The translations under genes and the position numbers were made by a program. Below are positions 1-8,800 of a stretch of 64,000 bases of DNA, piece by piece. The notes beneath the pieces are model-generated. The model made no database searches. It saw only the letters and a list, made by a program, of their open reading frames with translations, and was not told where the DNA came from. Origin of the DNA: Pseudaminobacter soli (ex Li et al. 2025) (GTDB taxonomy: Bacteria > Pseudomonadota > Alphaproteobacteria > Rhizobiales > Rhizobiaceae); assembly GCF_003012705.1 (NCBI RefSeq), contig NZ_PXYL01000003.1, forward strand, positions 310,001 through 374,000, read 5' to 3'. Position 1 is the stretch's first letter. Each line of letters opens with the position of its first letter.

Positions 1-1193
1 ATCCGCTCAATCCGGCGTCGAAAACCCCTTGGGGCCGCTCTATTGCGGCCGCCGCCGAGCTCTTCGAGCGCACCACGCGCCGCTACGGCAAGCCGGCCTT
101 CGACCTGCCACAGACCACGGTCGACGGCAATGTCGTTGCGGTCACCGAAAAGGTGGTCTGGTCGCGACCCTTCTGCAACCTGCTGCATTTCGAACGCGAC
201 CTGCCCGCCGCACGCCGGGCCGATCCCAAGCTGCTCGTCGTCGCGCCGATGTCGGGCCACTATGCCACCCTGCTGCGCGGCACAGTGGAGGCTCTGATGC
301 CCCATGCCGACGTCTACATCACCGATTGGGCCGACGCCCGCATGGTGCCGGTTTCGGACGGCAAGTTCGACCTCGACGACTATATCGACTATGTCATCGA
401 GATGCTGCATGCGCTCGGGCCCGACACCCACGTCATGGGCGTCTGCCAGCCTTCGGTGCCGGTGCTAGCCGCCGCCGCCATCATGGAAGCGCGCGGCGAC
501 CGTTTTGCGCCGGCAACCATGACCCTGATGGGCGGGCCCATCGACACCAGGCGCAACCCCACGGCCGTCAACCTTTTGGCCGAGGAAAAGGGCACCGACT
601 GGTTCCGCGACAATGTCGTCATGCAGGTGCCGTGGCCCGCGCCCGGCTTCTCGCGCGACGTCTATCCGGGGTTCCTGCAGCTTTCGGGCTTCATGGGCAT
701 GAATCTCGACCGGCACATCATCGCCCACAAGGACTTCTTCATGCATCTGGTGAAGAACGACGGCGACGGTGCCGAGAAGCATCGCGACTTCTACGACGAA
801 TATCTCGCGGTGATGGACCTGACCGCCGAGTTCTACCTGCAGACGGTCGAGGCGGTGTTCGTCAAGCACGCGCTGCCCAAGGGCGAGATGACGCATCGCG
901 GCGTGCCGGTCGATCCGGCCGCCATCCGCAATGTGGCGCTGCTGACAGTCGAGGGCGAGAACGACGACATATCCGGTCTCGGCCAGACCGAGGCCGCGCA
1001 CGACCTTTGCGTCAACATTCCCGCGAGCATGCGCCAGCATTACATGCAGCCGAAAGTCGGGCACTACGGCGTGTTCAACGGCTCGCGCTTCCGCGCCGAA
1101 ATCGCGCCGCGCATCGTCGATTTCATTAACCGCCACGGCAAGGAACACCGGGCCAGGCCAAAACCTCGGCTCGTCCGCTCGGCAAAGGCCTGA
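1..1193 (+). CDS. phaZ: Intracellular polyhydroxyalkanoate depolymerase, 5' end cut off
   Basis: Cytoplasmic enzyme that breaks down stored poly-3-hydroxybutyrate. The reading frame is open from base 3, so the N-terminus lies outside the window. The visible part begins NPASKTPWGRS, as in PhaZ proteins. The lipase-like box is GVCQP (Cys codon at 444-446); intracellular PHB depolymerases of the Ralstonia PhaZa1 type are known to use Cys in place of Ser. A late His in KVGHYGVFNG fits the catalytic His. The C-terminus ends in a short basic tail. No downstream partner follows; the next gene is 378 bp away. Family assignment is confident. Confidence 0.93.
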   Translation, partial: PLNPASKTPWGRSIAAAAELFERTTRRYGKPAFDLPQTTVDGNVVAVTEKVVWSRPFCNLLHFERDLPAARRADPKLLVVAPMSGHYATLLRGTVEALMPHADVYITDWADARMVPVSDGKFDLDDYIDYVIEMLHALGPDTHVMGVCQPSVPVLAAAAIMEARGDRFAPATMTLMGGPIDTRRNPTAVNLLAEEKGTDWFRDNVVMQVPWPAPGFSRDVYPGFLQLSGFMGMNLDRHIIAHKDFFMHLVKNDGDGAEKHRDFYDEYLAVMDLTAEFYLQTVEAVFVKHALPKGEMTHRGVPVDPAAIRNVALLTVEGENDDISGLGQTEAAHDLCVNIPASMRQHYMQPKVGHYGVFNGSRFRAEIAPRIVDFINRHGKEHRARPKPRLVRSAKA

Positions 1194-1571
1194 CGCCGCA
1201 AAACGGGTTTTTGGACCTCCGAAGGCATCATGGTCGCGCGCCCAATTGTGTCGCAATTGTGCGGCGCGGCCGATCCCCCTTTGCTGCAAAGGGTCTTTAG
1301 GACCTGAGGCCCAGCCACCTCGACCATGTGCACTTCCGCCTCTGCCTGGGCGAGGCGTACTCCATCACACAACCCGTTGAAAAGTCGAACTTTCCGGCCG
1401 CGGGCGATGTCGATTTCAGGGGGGCGCACTGGCTCACCTGTTGCAGAATCGTCGCTACGCGCCGCCCTCCGGTAACCATAACTGCAATCGGCGACCCCCT
1501 CGGAATTGACATCGCCCACCCGCGGCCGTTAACCTTTCGTTAATAATAATTTACTGGGCACGGGATAGGGG
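1194..1571. other. Intergenic region between phaZ and the C93-type gene
   Basis: No supportable gene. The last 70 bases become AT-rich. A TTGACA hexamer lies at 1506-1511 with only a poor -10 match (TTAACC, 1529-1534), so a promoter for the following gene is possible but weak. AGGGG directly before the ATG at 1572 can serve as its ribosome binding site. Confidence 0.4.
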
Positions 1572-2195
1572 ATGACTTCCTCACCTTTAGCATGGCGTGC
1601 GCGCAAGCGTGCGGCCTATCTGACTTGGCTATTGATCAGTACGCTACCGGCAGGGCACGCCCTTGCTGGCGCGTCGATGGTCACTGGTGGCCTGACTTCG
1701 CAGCCCATCGGCCATTACGACTTCTGCAAGACGCATCAGGACGAATGCTCGATCCGGCCGATCGATAAAGGCCCCGAGCACATGACCAATGCGCTGCGGA
1801 AGCTGATCATGGATGTCAATCTCCATGTGAACACCACCGTCAAGCCAATGAGCGATTTCGAGAACTACGGCCAGGAAGAGTTCTGGGCCTATCCGGACAA
1901 CGGCTACGGCGACTGCGAGGACTATGTGCTCGAAAAGCGCCGCGAGCTGATGCATGACGGCATTTCGCTCTCCAACCTGCTGATCACGGTGGTGCGCAAG
2001 CCCGATGGGGAGGGCCACGCCGTTCTCACCGTGCGCACCGACCAGGGCGATCTTATTCTCGACAACCTGAACGACTCCGTGCGGCAGTGGTACGAGACAG
2101 GCTATAGTTTCCTCAAGCGGCAGGCGACTGACCACACCGGCCATTGGGTGACCATACGTGAAGGCCAGGCTCCGCTCGTCAGCTCTGTGAAGTAG
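1572..2195 (+). CDS. Transglutaminase-like cysteine peptidase (BTLCP, peptidase C93 family)
   Basis: A 207-residue protein of the bacterial transglutaminase-like cysteine proteinase family (PF06035), common in rhizobia. The N-terminal hydrophobic stretch ending near GHALAGAS looks like a secretion signal, so it probably acts in the periplasm. The catalytic Cys is in GDCEDYVLEKR and the His in GEGHAVLTV, followed by an Asp-containing DLILDNLND segment, giving the Cys-His-Asp order of the fold. Family length is about 200 residues. In some bacteria such proteins work with c-di-GMP-regulated LapD-type receptors; no such partner is adjacent. The physiological substrate is unknown. Confidence 0.88.
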   Translation: MTSSPLAWRARKRAAYLTWLLISTLPAGHALAGASMVTGGLTSQPIGHYDFCKTHQDECSIRPIDKGPEHMTNALRKLIMDVNLHVNTTVKPMSDFENYGQEEFWAYPDNGYGDCEDYVLEKRRELMHDGISLSNLLITVVRKPDGEGHAVLTVRTDQGDLILDNLNDSVRQWYETGYSFLKRQATDHTGHWVTIREGQAPLVSSVK

Positions 2196-2225
2196 CGGGG
2201 CGGGCGATCAACTGCGGTTGTCCGC

Positions 2226-3761
2226 CTAAGCTGCTGCCTGGGCCAGCCTGTCGCCGACGATCCGGTGGGAAATCGCCTCGGCGAGGTGGATGCGCCCCAC
2301 ACTGTCGCTGCCGTCGAGGTCTGCGAGCGTGCGCGCGACCTTGAGCACGCGATGATAGGCGCGCGCCGAAAAGCCGAGCTTTTCGCTGGCGTCGCGCAGC
2401 AGCGCCAGCCCCGCGGCATCGGGGGCTGCGATCTTCTCGATCAGCGACGTCGTGCAATGGGCGTTGGTCATCGCAGCCATCGATCCGACGCGCGCATAGC
2501 GCTCCTGCTGGATGGCGCGCGCGGTTGCCACGCGAGCTGCCACCGTCGCGCTGCTTTCGGCCTTGCCGGGCTGGATCAGGTCGCTGGCCGAAACGGCCGG
2601 CACCTCGATGCGCAGGTCTATGCGGTCGAGCAGCGGCCCGGAAATCCGCGCCTGGTAGTCCGTCTGGCAGCGCGGCCCGCGTGCGCAGCGATAGCCGGGC
2701 TCGCCTGCCATGCCGCAACGGCACGGATTCATCGCCGCGATCAGCTGGATGCGCGCCGGATAGCTGACCCGGTGATTGGCGCGCGCGATCACGCACTCGC
2801 CGGTCTCGATGGGCTGGCGCAGCGAATCGAGCACCTGTGGCGTGAATTCGGGCAGTTCGTCCAGGAACAGCACGCCGTTATGCGCGAGCGAGACCTCGCC
2901 GGGCCTTACCCGCAAACCGCCGCCGACCATCGCCGCCATGGAGGCCGAGTGGTGTGGCGCGCGGAATGGCCGCCGGTCGGTCAGCCGGCCACCGGCCAGC
3001 TCGCCTGCAATCGATGCGACCATGGAAACTTCGAGCAGCTCTTTCGGCGCAAGCGGCGGCAAGATGGACGGCAGGCGCTGCGCCAGCATGGACTTTCCGG
3101 ACCCCGGCGGCCCGACCATCAGAAGATTGTGGCCGCCGGCGGCCGCCACTTCCAGCGCGCGCTTGGCGCTCTCCTGGCCCTTGATGTCGGCGAGGTCCGG
3201 CAGGTCGGAGGCGGGCTTGTGGATGCTTGCCTCGGGCCTCGCCAGAACCTGCGTACCGCGAAAATGGTTGGCGATGGCGATCAGGCTGCGCGGCGCCAGA
3301 ATGTCGATCTCCGAACCCGCCCAGGCCGCCTCCGGCCCCGAGTCGGCGGGGCAGATCAGCCCCTTGCCTTCGGCATTGGCGCCGATGGCCGCCGGCAGGG
3401 CGCCGGCCACCGCCGCGATCGTCCCGTCGAGCGACAATTCGCCGAGCACGACATAGCCGCCGAGCGCGTCGCCCGGGACCGCGCCCAGTGCGGCCATCAG
3501 CCCGAGCGCGATCGGCAGATCGTAGTGGCTGCCCTCCTTGGGCAGGTCCGCAGGCGCCAGATTGACGGTGACCTTCTTGGGCGGCATCGACAGGCCCGAG
3601 GCGTGCAGTGCTGCCTGCACCCGCTCGCGGCTTTCGGCCACCGCCTTGTCAGGTAGTCCGACGATGTGCATGCCCATCTTGCCGGGCGCGACCATCACCT
3701 GCACGTCGACAGGCACCGCCTCGATGCCCTGGAACGCAACCGTGCGCACACGCGAAACCAT
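2226..3761 (-). CDS. comM: YifB/ComM-family Mg-chelatase-like AAA+ ATPase
   Basis: A 511-residue cytoplasmic protein of the ComM family; ComM of Vibrio is a hexameric helicase aiding branch migration during natural transformation. The N-terminal domain begins MVSRVRTVAFQGIEAVPVDV, typical of the family, which fixes the start at 3761 rather than an upstream in-frame codon. Walker A is GPPGSGKSMLAQ, Walker B is GVLFLDELPEF, and the family motif MNPCRCG is present. It lies downstream of gshB on the same strand with a 208-bp gap and ends tail to tail with the C93-type gene. Its role in a non-competent rhizobium is uncertain. Confidence 0.92.
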   Translation of the reverse strand: MVSRVRTVAFQGIEAVPVDVQVMVAPGKMGMHIVGLPDKAVAESRERVQAALHASGLSMPPKKVTVNLAPADLPKEGSHYDLPIALGLMAALGAVPGDALGGYVVLGELSLDGTIAAVAGALPAAIGANAEGKGLICPADSGPEAAWAGSEIDILAPRSLIAIANHFRGTQVLARPEASIHKPASDLPDLADIKGQESAKRALEVAAAGGHNLLMVGPPGSGKSMLAQRLPSILPPLAPKELLEVSMVASIAGELAGGRLTDRRPFRAPHHSASMAAMVGGGLRVRPGEVSLAHNGVLFLDELPEFTPQVLDSLRQPIETGECVIARANHRVSYPARIQLIAAMNPCRCGMAGEPGYRCARGPRCQTDYQARISGPLLDRIDLRIEVPAVSASDLIQPGKAESSATVAARVATARAIQQERYARVGSMAAMTNAHCTTSLIEKIAAPDAAGLALLRDASEKLGFSARAYHRVLKVARTLADLDGSDSVGRIHLAEAISHRIVGDRLAQAAA

Positions 3762-3969
3762 GCCATCCCCCAACCTGCCCGCCGGCCATGCCACACACGT
3801 CGGCTTGCAAATGACGTTAGGTCAGACAAGCATAGATTTCAGGGTAAATCAAGAACAAGTAGGGAACAAAATAGACGTCGAGGTTGTGACCCGGTAGAAC
3901 CAGGTTGCAGACCCGGAACATCGGCGATTGTGCCAAGAATTCCGGGTCGCCTAAATTGGATGCTAGAGC

Positions 3970-4911
3970 TCAGCGGCGCTTGTCTTCCACTGCGTCCCAG
4001 AAGATTGCCGCAATGTCCGCGCCGCCAAAACGCTTCACCTCGCGCACGCCGGTGGGCGAGGTGACGTTGATCTCGGTCAGATAGTCGCCGATCACGTCGA
4101 TGCCGACCAGGATAAAACCGCGTTCCTTGAGCGAAGGCCCGATGCGCGTGCAGATTTCGCGCTCGCGGGTCGTCAGCTCGGTCTTCTCGGCGCGGCCGCC
4201 GACATGCATGTTGGAGCGGGAATCGTGCTCGGCCGGCACGCGGTTGATGGCACCCACGGGTTCGCCGTCGATCAGGATGATGCGCTTGTCGCCCTTGCGC
4301 ACGTCCTTGAGATAGCGCTGCACGATGAAGGGCTCGCGGAACATCTGGCCGAACATTTCCAGCAGCGCGGCAAGGTTGCGGTCGGCCTCGTGCAGGTGGA
4401 AGATGCCGGCGCCCCCATTGCCGTAGAGCGGCTTGACGATGATGTCGCCGAATTCACGCCGGAACGCCGCCACCTCCAGCGGGTCCTTGGTGATCAGCGT
4501 TTCCGGCATCAGGTCCGGAAATTCGGTGACGAAGATCTTTTCCGGGCTATTGCGTACCCAGGCCGGGTCGTTGACCACCAGCGTCTTGGGGTGGATGCGC
4601 TCCAGGATGTGCGTGGTGGTGATGTAGTTCATGTCGAAGGGCGGGTCCTGGCGCAGCAGCACCACGTCCATCTCGGTCAGCTCGGTGCGCACCGGCTCGC
4701 CGAGCGAAAAGTGATTGCCCTTCTCGTCGCGCACTTGCAGCTCTTCCAGCCAGGCAAACACCCTGTTGTCGCGCATGGAAAGCCGGTCGGGCGTGTAGTG
4801 GAACAGCCGGTGGCCGCGGCGCTGTGCTTCCAGCGCGAGCGCAAAGGAGGTGTCGCCGGCGATCGAAATCGTCGCGATATGGTCCATCTGAATAGCGATA
4901 TTGAGCGGCAT
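3970..4911 (-). CDS. gshB: Glutathione synthetase
   Basis: ATP-grasp enzyme joining gamma-glutamylcysteine and glycine in the cytoplasm, the second step of glutathione synthesis. 313 residues, normal for bacterial Gsh[16 protein letters not shown] is the usual N-terminus and its ATG at 4911 is preceded by GGAGA at a good distance; an in-frame TTG 15 bases upstream is less likely. ATP-grasp features are the glycine-rich loop [10 protein letters not shown] and the C-terminal metal-binding EINVTSPTG. Codons 180-200 carry the [14 protein letters not shown] signature. Single-gene transcription unit or leader of gshB-comM. Confidence 0.96.
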   Translation of the reverse strand: MPLNIAIQMDHIATISIAGDTSFALALEAQRRGHRLFHYTPDRLSMRDNRVFAWLEELQVRDEKGNHFSLGEPVRTELTEMDVVLLRQDPPFDMNYITTTHILERIHPKTLVVNDPAWVRNSPEKIFVTEFPDLMPETLITKDPLEVAAFRREFGDIIVKPLYGNGGAGIFHLHEADRNLAALLEMFGQMFREPFIVQRYLKDVRKGDKRIILIDGEPVGAINRVPAEHDSRSNMHVGGRAEKTELTTREREICTRIGPSLKERGFILVGIDVIGDYLTEINVTSPTGVREVKRFGGADIAAIFWDAVEDKRR

Positions 4912-5121
4912 GCGGGTCTCCGGCAATGACAGCGTGTTGCCCCGTGGATGTATAGATTAGTCTGCCGCCTGCCAATGGTGACTTCTGGTCCGCGGCCCAC
5001 GAGGACCGACTTCCCTTGGCCGCGGGGTAAGCAGGGCGCTACCGCCGTTAACAGCGTGCCAATCATTCTCGGCTAAGAACGGCCTCGACAAGTCAGAAAA
5101 TGCGCAGTGATCGAGGTCGCC

Positions 5122-6351
5122 ATGAATGCAGCCACGCCGATCCGGGCGGTTTCCGAGGTTCAACCGGAACTGACCATCCTGATGCCTTGCCTCAACGAAG
5201 CCGAAACGCTTGCGACCTGCATCGGCAAGGCGCAAAGCTTCCTGCGGGCCTCAGGCATTTTGGGCGAAGTCCTGATTGCCGACAACGGCAGCACAGACGG
5301 CTCCCAACTTATCGCAACCGGCCTCGGCGCCCGCGTCGTTAAGGTGCAGGCAAAGGGCTATGGGGCTGCACTGCAAGGCGGCATTGCGGCGGCACGTGGC
5401 CGCTACATCATCATGGGCGATGCCGACGACTCCTACGATTTCTCTGCGCTCGATGCCTTCGTTCAGCGTCTGCGTGGCGGAGCGGACCTGGTAATGGGCA
5501 ATCGCTTCCAGGGCGGCATCGAGGCCGGCGCCATGCCGGTCCTGCACCGCTATCTCGGCAATCCTGTGCTTAGCTACCTGGGCAGGCTTTTCTTCCGCAT
5601 CAAAGCGGGCGACTTCCATTGCGGCCTGCGCGGTTTCAATGCCGAGCGCATTCGGGGGCTGGACCTGAATACCGCCGGCATGGAGTTCGCCAGCGAAATG
5701 GTCGTGCGCAGTGCGCTTGCCGGGCTGCGCATCGAGGAGGTGCCGACCACACTCAAGCCCGACGGCCGAAGCCGCCCGCCGCATCTGCGGACCTGGCGGG
5801 ACGGTTGGCGCCATCTCAAGTTTCTGCTGATGTACAATCCGCGCTGGCTGTTTTTCATTCCGGGCATGACGCTTTGCATGCTCGGCTTGGTGTTATCGGC
5901 CCTTCTTTTCCTTGGCCCGCTGCAGGTCGTCGACAATTTGTCGCTCGATCTCAACACCTTCGTCGCGGCCTGTTTCATGATCGTTGCCGGCGTCCAGCTC
6001 GTCACATTCGGCGTTCTGTCCCGATACTACGCGGACATAACCGGGATATTGCCACGCAATGCCCGCTCCGGCTGGATCGCGCGTCATGTCAGCACCGACA
6101 GGTTGGCGATCGGGGCCGGGGTTTGCATGGCCGCGGGATTGACCTTGTTCGGCTATGCCATCCTCTCATGGGCGCGGCTGAATTTTGGCCCGCTGAACGA
6201 TCCCGAGATTCCACGCGTGGTGGTCTTCGGGCTGACGCTCATCGTGATTGCGCTACAGGCATTCTTTTCCGCCTTCCTGCTTGGTATCCTGGAGATTCCA
6301 GTCATGCGCCGCAAGTCCGGTGAGCCCGTGGTGGTGAGTATTCCAGCTTGA
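5122..6351 (+). CDS. Family 2 glycosyltransferase with C-terminal membrane segments (GtrB/DPM1-like)
   Basis: 409 residues. The N-terminal GT-A domain (about residues 15-240) starts with LTILMPCLNEAETL and carries IADNGSTDG and the metal-binding DADDSYD, as in dolichyl/bactoprenyl-phosphate sugar transferases. The C-terminal third holds about four hydrophobic segments, two more than classic GtrB. Expected role: load a sugar onto undecaprenyl phosphate at the inner membrane face. ATG 5122 is chosen because GAGG lies five bases upstream; a GTG at 5107 is the alternative. Its TGA overlaps the next gene's ATG by one base, and the three genes to 8675 look like one unit. Confidence 0.88.
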   Translation: MNAATPIRAVSEVQPELTILMPCLNEAETLATCIGKAQSFLRASGILGEVLIADNGSTDGSQLIATGLGARVVKVQAKGYGAALQGGIAAARGRYIIMGDADDSYDFSALDAFVQRLRGGADLVMGNRFQGGIEAGAMPVLHRYLGNPVLSYLGRLFFRIKAGDFHCGLRGFNAERIRGLDLNTAGMEFASEMVVRSALAGLRIEEVPTTLKPDGRSRPPHLRTWRDGWRHLKFLLMYNPRWLFFIPGMTLCMLGLVLSALLFLGPLQVVDNLSLDLNTFVAACFMIVAGVQLVTFGVLSRYYADITGILPRNARSGWIARHVSTDRLAIGAGVCMAAGLTLFGYAILSWARLNFGPLNDPEIPRVVVFGLTLIVIALQAFFSAFLLGILEIPVMRRKSGEPVVVSIPA

Positions 6352-6752
6352 TGGCCGGCTTGCTGCGATTGGCGTTTCGCCAGCGGTTGGTGCGCTTCGT
6401 CACAGTCGGCGTGGGTGCAGCCGCTCTGCTGCTCGTTCTTGCCTATCTGTTCATGTCGGTAGGGCTGCCTCCCTTTGCGGCGGGGCTGGTGGCCTATGGC
6501 GGAGCATTTTTGGCGGCATATACAGCCCAGCGCTGCTGGACGTTCGGGGCTGCACATGGTCACGGCCATGCGCTGCCGCGATACTTCGTGCTCCAGGCGG
6601 GATGCGCGCTCGCCTCAGGCGGGCTCGCCCACATCGCGATAGACCTCCTCGGCATGGCTCCGCTGACAACTTCGGTTCTCATCACAATAGTGACTAGCGC
6701 GGTCAGCTACGTGGTTTCTTCATGCTGGGTTTTCCCGAACGAGGCGGCATAG
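6351..6752 (+). CDS. GtrA-family membrane protein
   Basis: 133 residues with four hydrophobic segments matching the GtrA family (PF04138): RLVRFVTVGVGAAALL at the start and the ending YVVSSCWVF are characteristic. GtrA proteins are thought to flip or position polyprenyl-phosphate-linked sugars. The ATG shares one base with the TGA of the upstream glycosyltransferase (TGATG), implying translational coupling and joint function. Confidence 0.87.
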   Translation: MAGLLRLAFRQRLVRFVTVGVGAAALLLVLAYLFMSVGLPPFAAGLVAYGGAFLAAYTAQRCWTFGAAHGHGHALPRYFVLQAGCALASGGLAHIAIDLLGMAPLTTSVLITIVTSAVSYVVSSCWVFPNEAA

Positions 6753-6851
6753 GCCGACGTGTCGGCAGTCATGGGCGAAGGGGGGCCGCTTTACCCTTTG
6801 TTGAGCGGCCCGGAATAAGCTCCCTTTCAGGCAACTGCGGGGTTCAGCCGA

Positions 6852-8675
6852 ATGAGTGTGTTCCATTCGACAGGTGCATTGCAGGCAAGGCGCGTTTCAC
6901 CGGCGCTGACAGATATTGCCTTTGCTTTGGTCGCGACCCTTCTGATGCTCGCCGTCCATGCAGCGTCCGGCTTCAGGACGCTGTCCGATTTCGGCGGCGA
7001 CAATGACAGTCTGCTGCGCCTGGTCGAGGTCCGCGATCTGCTTGGCGGGCAGGGCTGGTTCGATCTCCATCAATACCGGATGGGACCGCAGGGCGGCTTC
7101 GTCATGCACTGGTCGCGCTTCGTCGATGCGCCCATCGCGGCGATCATTCTTGCCGTGACGGCACTGGGCGGAAGCATGGCCTTCGCCGAGGCAGTCGCAC
7201 AGGTGGCCTGGCCGGGCTTGCTTTTCGGCCTCACCGTGTTCTGCATCCTGCGCAGCGCACGTTTGTTCGGCGGGGAGAGGGCGGTCCTGCCAGCGGCGGT
7301 CATCGGCGCTGCCGCGCTGCATTTCATCGGCATCTTCACGCCGGGCGCGCTCGATCATCACAACGTCCAGCTTCTGCTAACGCTGGCCAGCCTCTACTTG
7401 CTCCTGATCGCACCGGACAACGCCGCTGCTTCATTGTTTTCCGGTGTCTGCGCCGCCCTCATGCTCGCGGTTGGCATGGAGACGGCACCTTATGTCGCCG
7501 TGCTTGGCCTATGCGTGGGCGGCCTGTTCCTCTTCGCTGGCGAAGGCGAAAGGGTCGTAGCCCGGAATTTCGGCCTGGGGTTTGCGGGCGTTTCGGCATT
7601 CGTATTCTTCGCGACCATCCCGGCGACGGGCCGGGGCGAAGTGCAATGCGATGCCTTTTCCGTGGTTCACTTTGTGCTGGCCGTGCTGGCGGGCCTCGGG
7701 CTGGCGGGCGTGGCGTCGAGCCGATTTGTCTGCGGCAGGTTCGGGCGACGGCTGGCAGCCCTCGGCCTGCTCGGCGTCTTCATGGGGCTTGTTGCGGTCG
7801 CGGCCTTTCCGCAGTGCCTTGCGGCTCCCTATGCCGAGCTTGACCCGCGCCTCAAGGAGAACTGGCTCGACCATGTCCAGGAGGCGCGCTCGCTGTTTCA
7901 GCTTGTCAAGGAAGAACCTGCCGTCGTGGTGGCGCGCTATGTCACGCCGCTTCTCGGCCTCCTCTGGCTGCTGGGCCGCCTTCGCCGCGAGGGCTGGCGG
8001 CGGCAGGACTGGTTGGTCGGCGCGCTGCTCATTGTCGCCTTTCTGGTCAGCGTCTGGCAGGTGCGCGGCTCCACCTTCTCGATCACGCTTGCCACGATCC
8101 CGCTGTCCGCCTGGGTCGCAAACTGGCGCTCCCGGGCCGAGGCCAATCCCTCCTTCGTCGTCACGGCGAGAATGGCAGCCGTCTGGCTGGTCTCGATGAA
8201 CGTGGCTTGGACGGGCGTTGCGGCCGCGGCGACCATCGCGCTCGAAGGCAAGTCCCAACAGGCTGCAGCCTCCCAAGAGGCGGCGTCGGCTTGCCAGCGT
8301 GTGGACGATTACGCCGTGCTTGCTTCGCAGCCGGATGTCACGGTGCTAGCCGTTTCCAATCTGGGGTCGCCGATCCTGGCCTATAGCCGCCACCGGGTCT
8401 TTTCCGGCCCCTATCATCGCAATATCGCCGGCAACCTCATTGCGCTGGATGCCTTCATGGGCTCGTCGGAAGAGGCTCGGCAGATCGCGGAGGCCAATGG
8501 CGTCGGTCTGGTGGCGCTTTGCCGGGGCAATGCGGAAAGCCGGCTTCTTGCCGCGCTGGCGCCCGACGGGCTGCTGGCCGATCTGATGCGCGGCACCGTG
8601 CCGGAATGGCTCGAGCCGATGCCGGAAAGTGCGCGGCAGCCGCTCGAACTCTATCGGGTGAGGCTGAATCGGTGA
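6852..8675 (+). CDS. Polytopic membrane protein, GT-C-like, probable third partner of the Gtr module
   Basis: 607 residues with about ten or more hydrophobic segments and a hydrophilic C-terminal region of roughly 170 residues. The first presumed periplasmic loop contains GDNDSLLRLVEVRDLL, then DLHQYRMGP and MHWSRFVDAP. This pattern (acidic residues after the first membrane span) recalls the first loop of GT-C enzymes such as STT3/PglB and related bacterial proteins. Its place 99 bp after gtrA suggests it transfers the lipid-linked sugar to a periplasmic acceptor. Class assignment is by pattern only; acceptor and sugar are unknown. Confidence 0.62.
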   Translation: MSVFHSTGALQARRVSPALTDIAFALVATLLMLAVHAASGFRTLSDFGGDNDSLLRLVEVRDLLGGQGWFDLHQYRMGPQGGFVMHWSRFVDAPIAAIILAVTALGGSMAFAEAVAQVAWPGLLFGLTVFCILRSARLFGGERAVLPAAVIGAAALHFIGIFTPGALDHHNVQLLLTLASLYLLLIAPDNAAASLFSGVCAALMLAVGMETAPYVAVLGLCVGGLFLFAGEGERVVARNFGLGFAGVSAFVFFATIPATGRGEVQCDAFSVVHFVLAVLAGLGLAGVASSRFVCGRFGRRLAALGLLGVFMGLVAVAAFPQCLAAPYAELDPRLKENWLDHVQEARSLFQLVKEEPAVVVARYVTPLLGLLWLLGRLRREGWRRQDWLVGALLIVAFLVSVWQVRGSTFSITLATIPLSAWVANWRSRAEANPSFVVTARMAAVWLVSMNVAWTGVAAAATIALEGKSQQAAASQEAASACQRVDDYAVLASQPDVTVLAVSNLGSPILAYSRHRVFSGPYHRNIAGNLIALDAFMGSSEEARQIAEANGVGLVALCRGNAESRLLAALAPDGLLADLMRGTVPEWLEPMPESARQPLELYRVRLNR

Positions 8676-8800
8676 CGTCCCGTTCGCGCCCTTCCAAGGG
8701 GCTGACAATTAGCCAGTGAAAAATTCTTTCACGATACCTTTCCTAAACGCTTTTTCGGCAACATCCCTCAAACTGCAGGGAAGAGCATAGGAATAGCGTG

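Noticed and set aside
1328-1543. Short frames in the phaZ-C93 gap on both strands
   Set aside because: No ribosome binding sites and no protein-like pattern.
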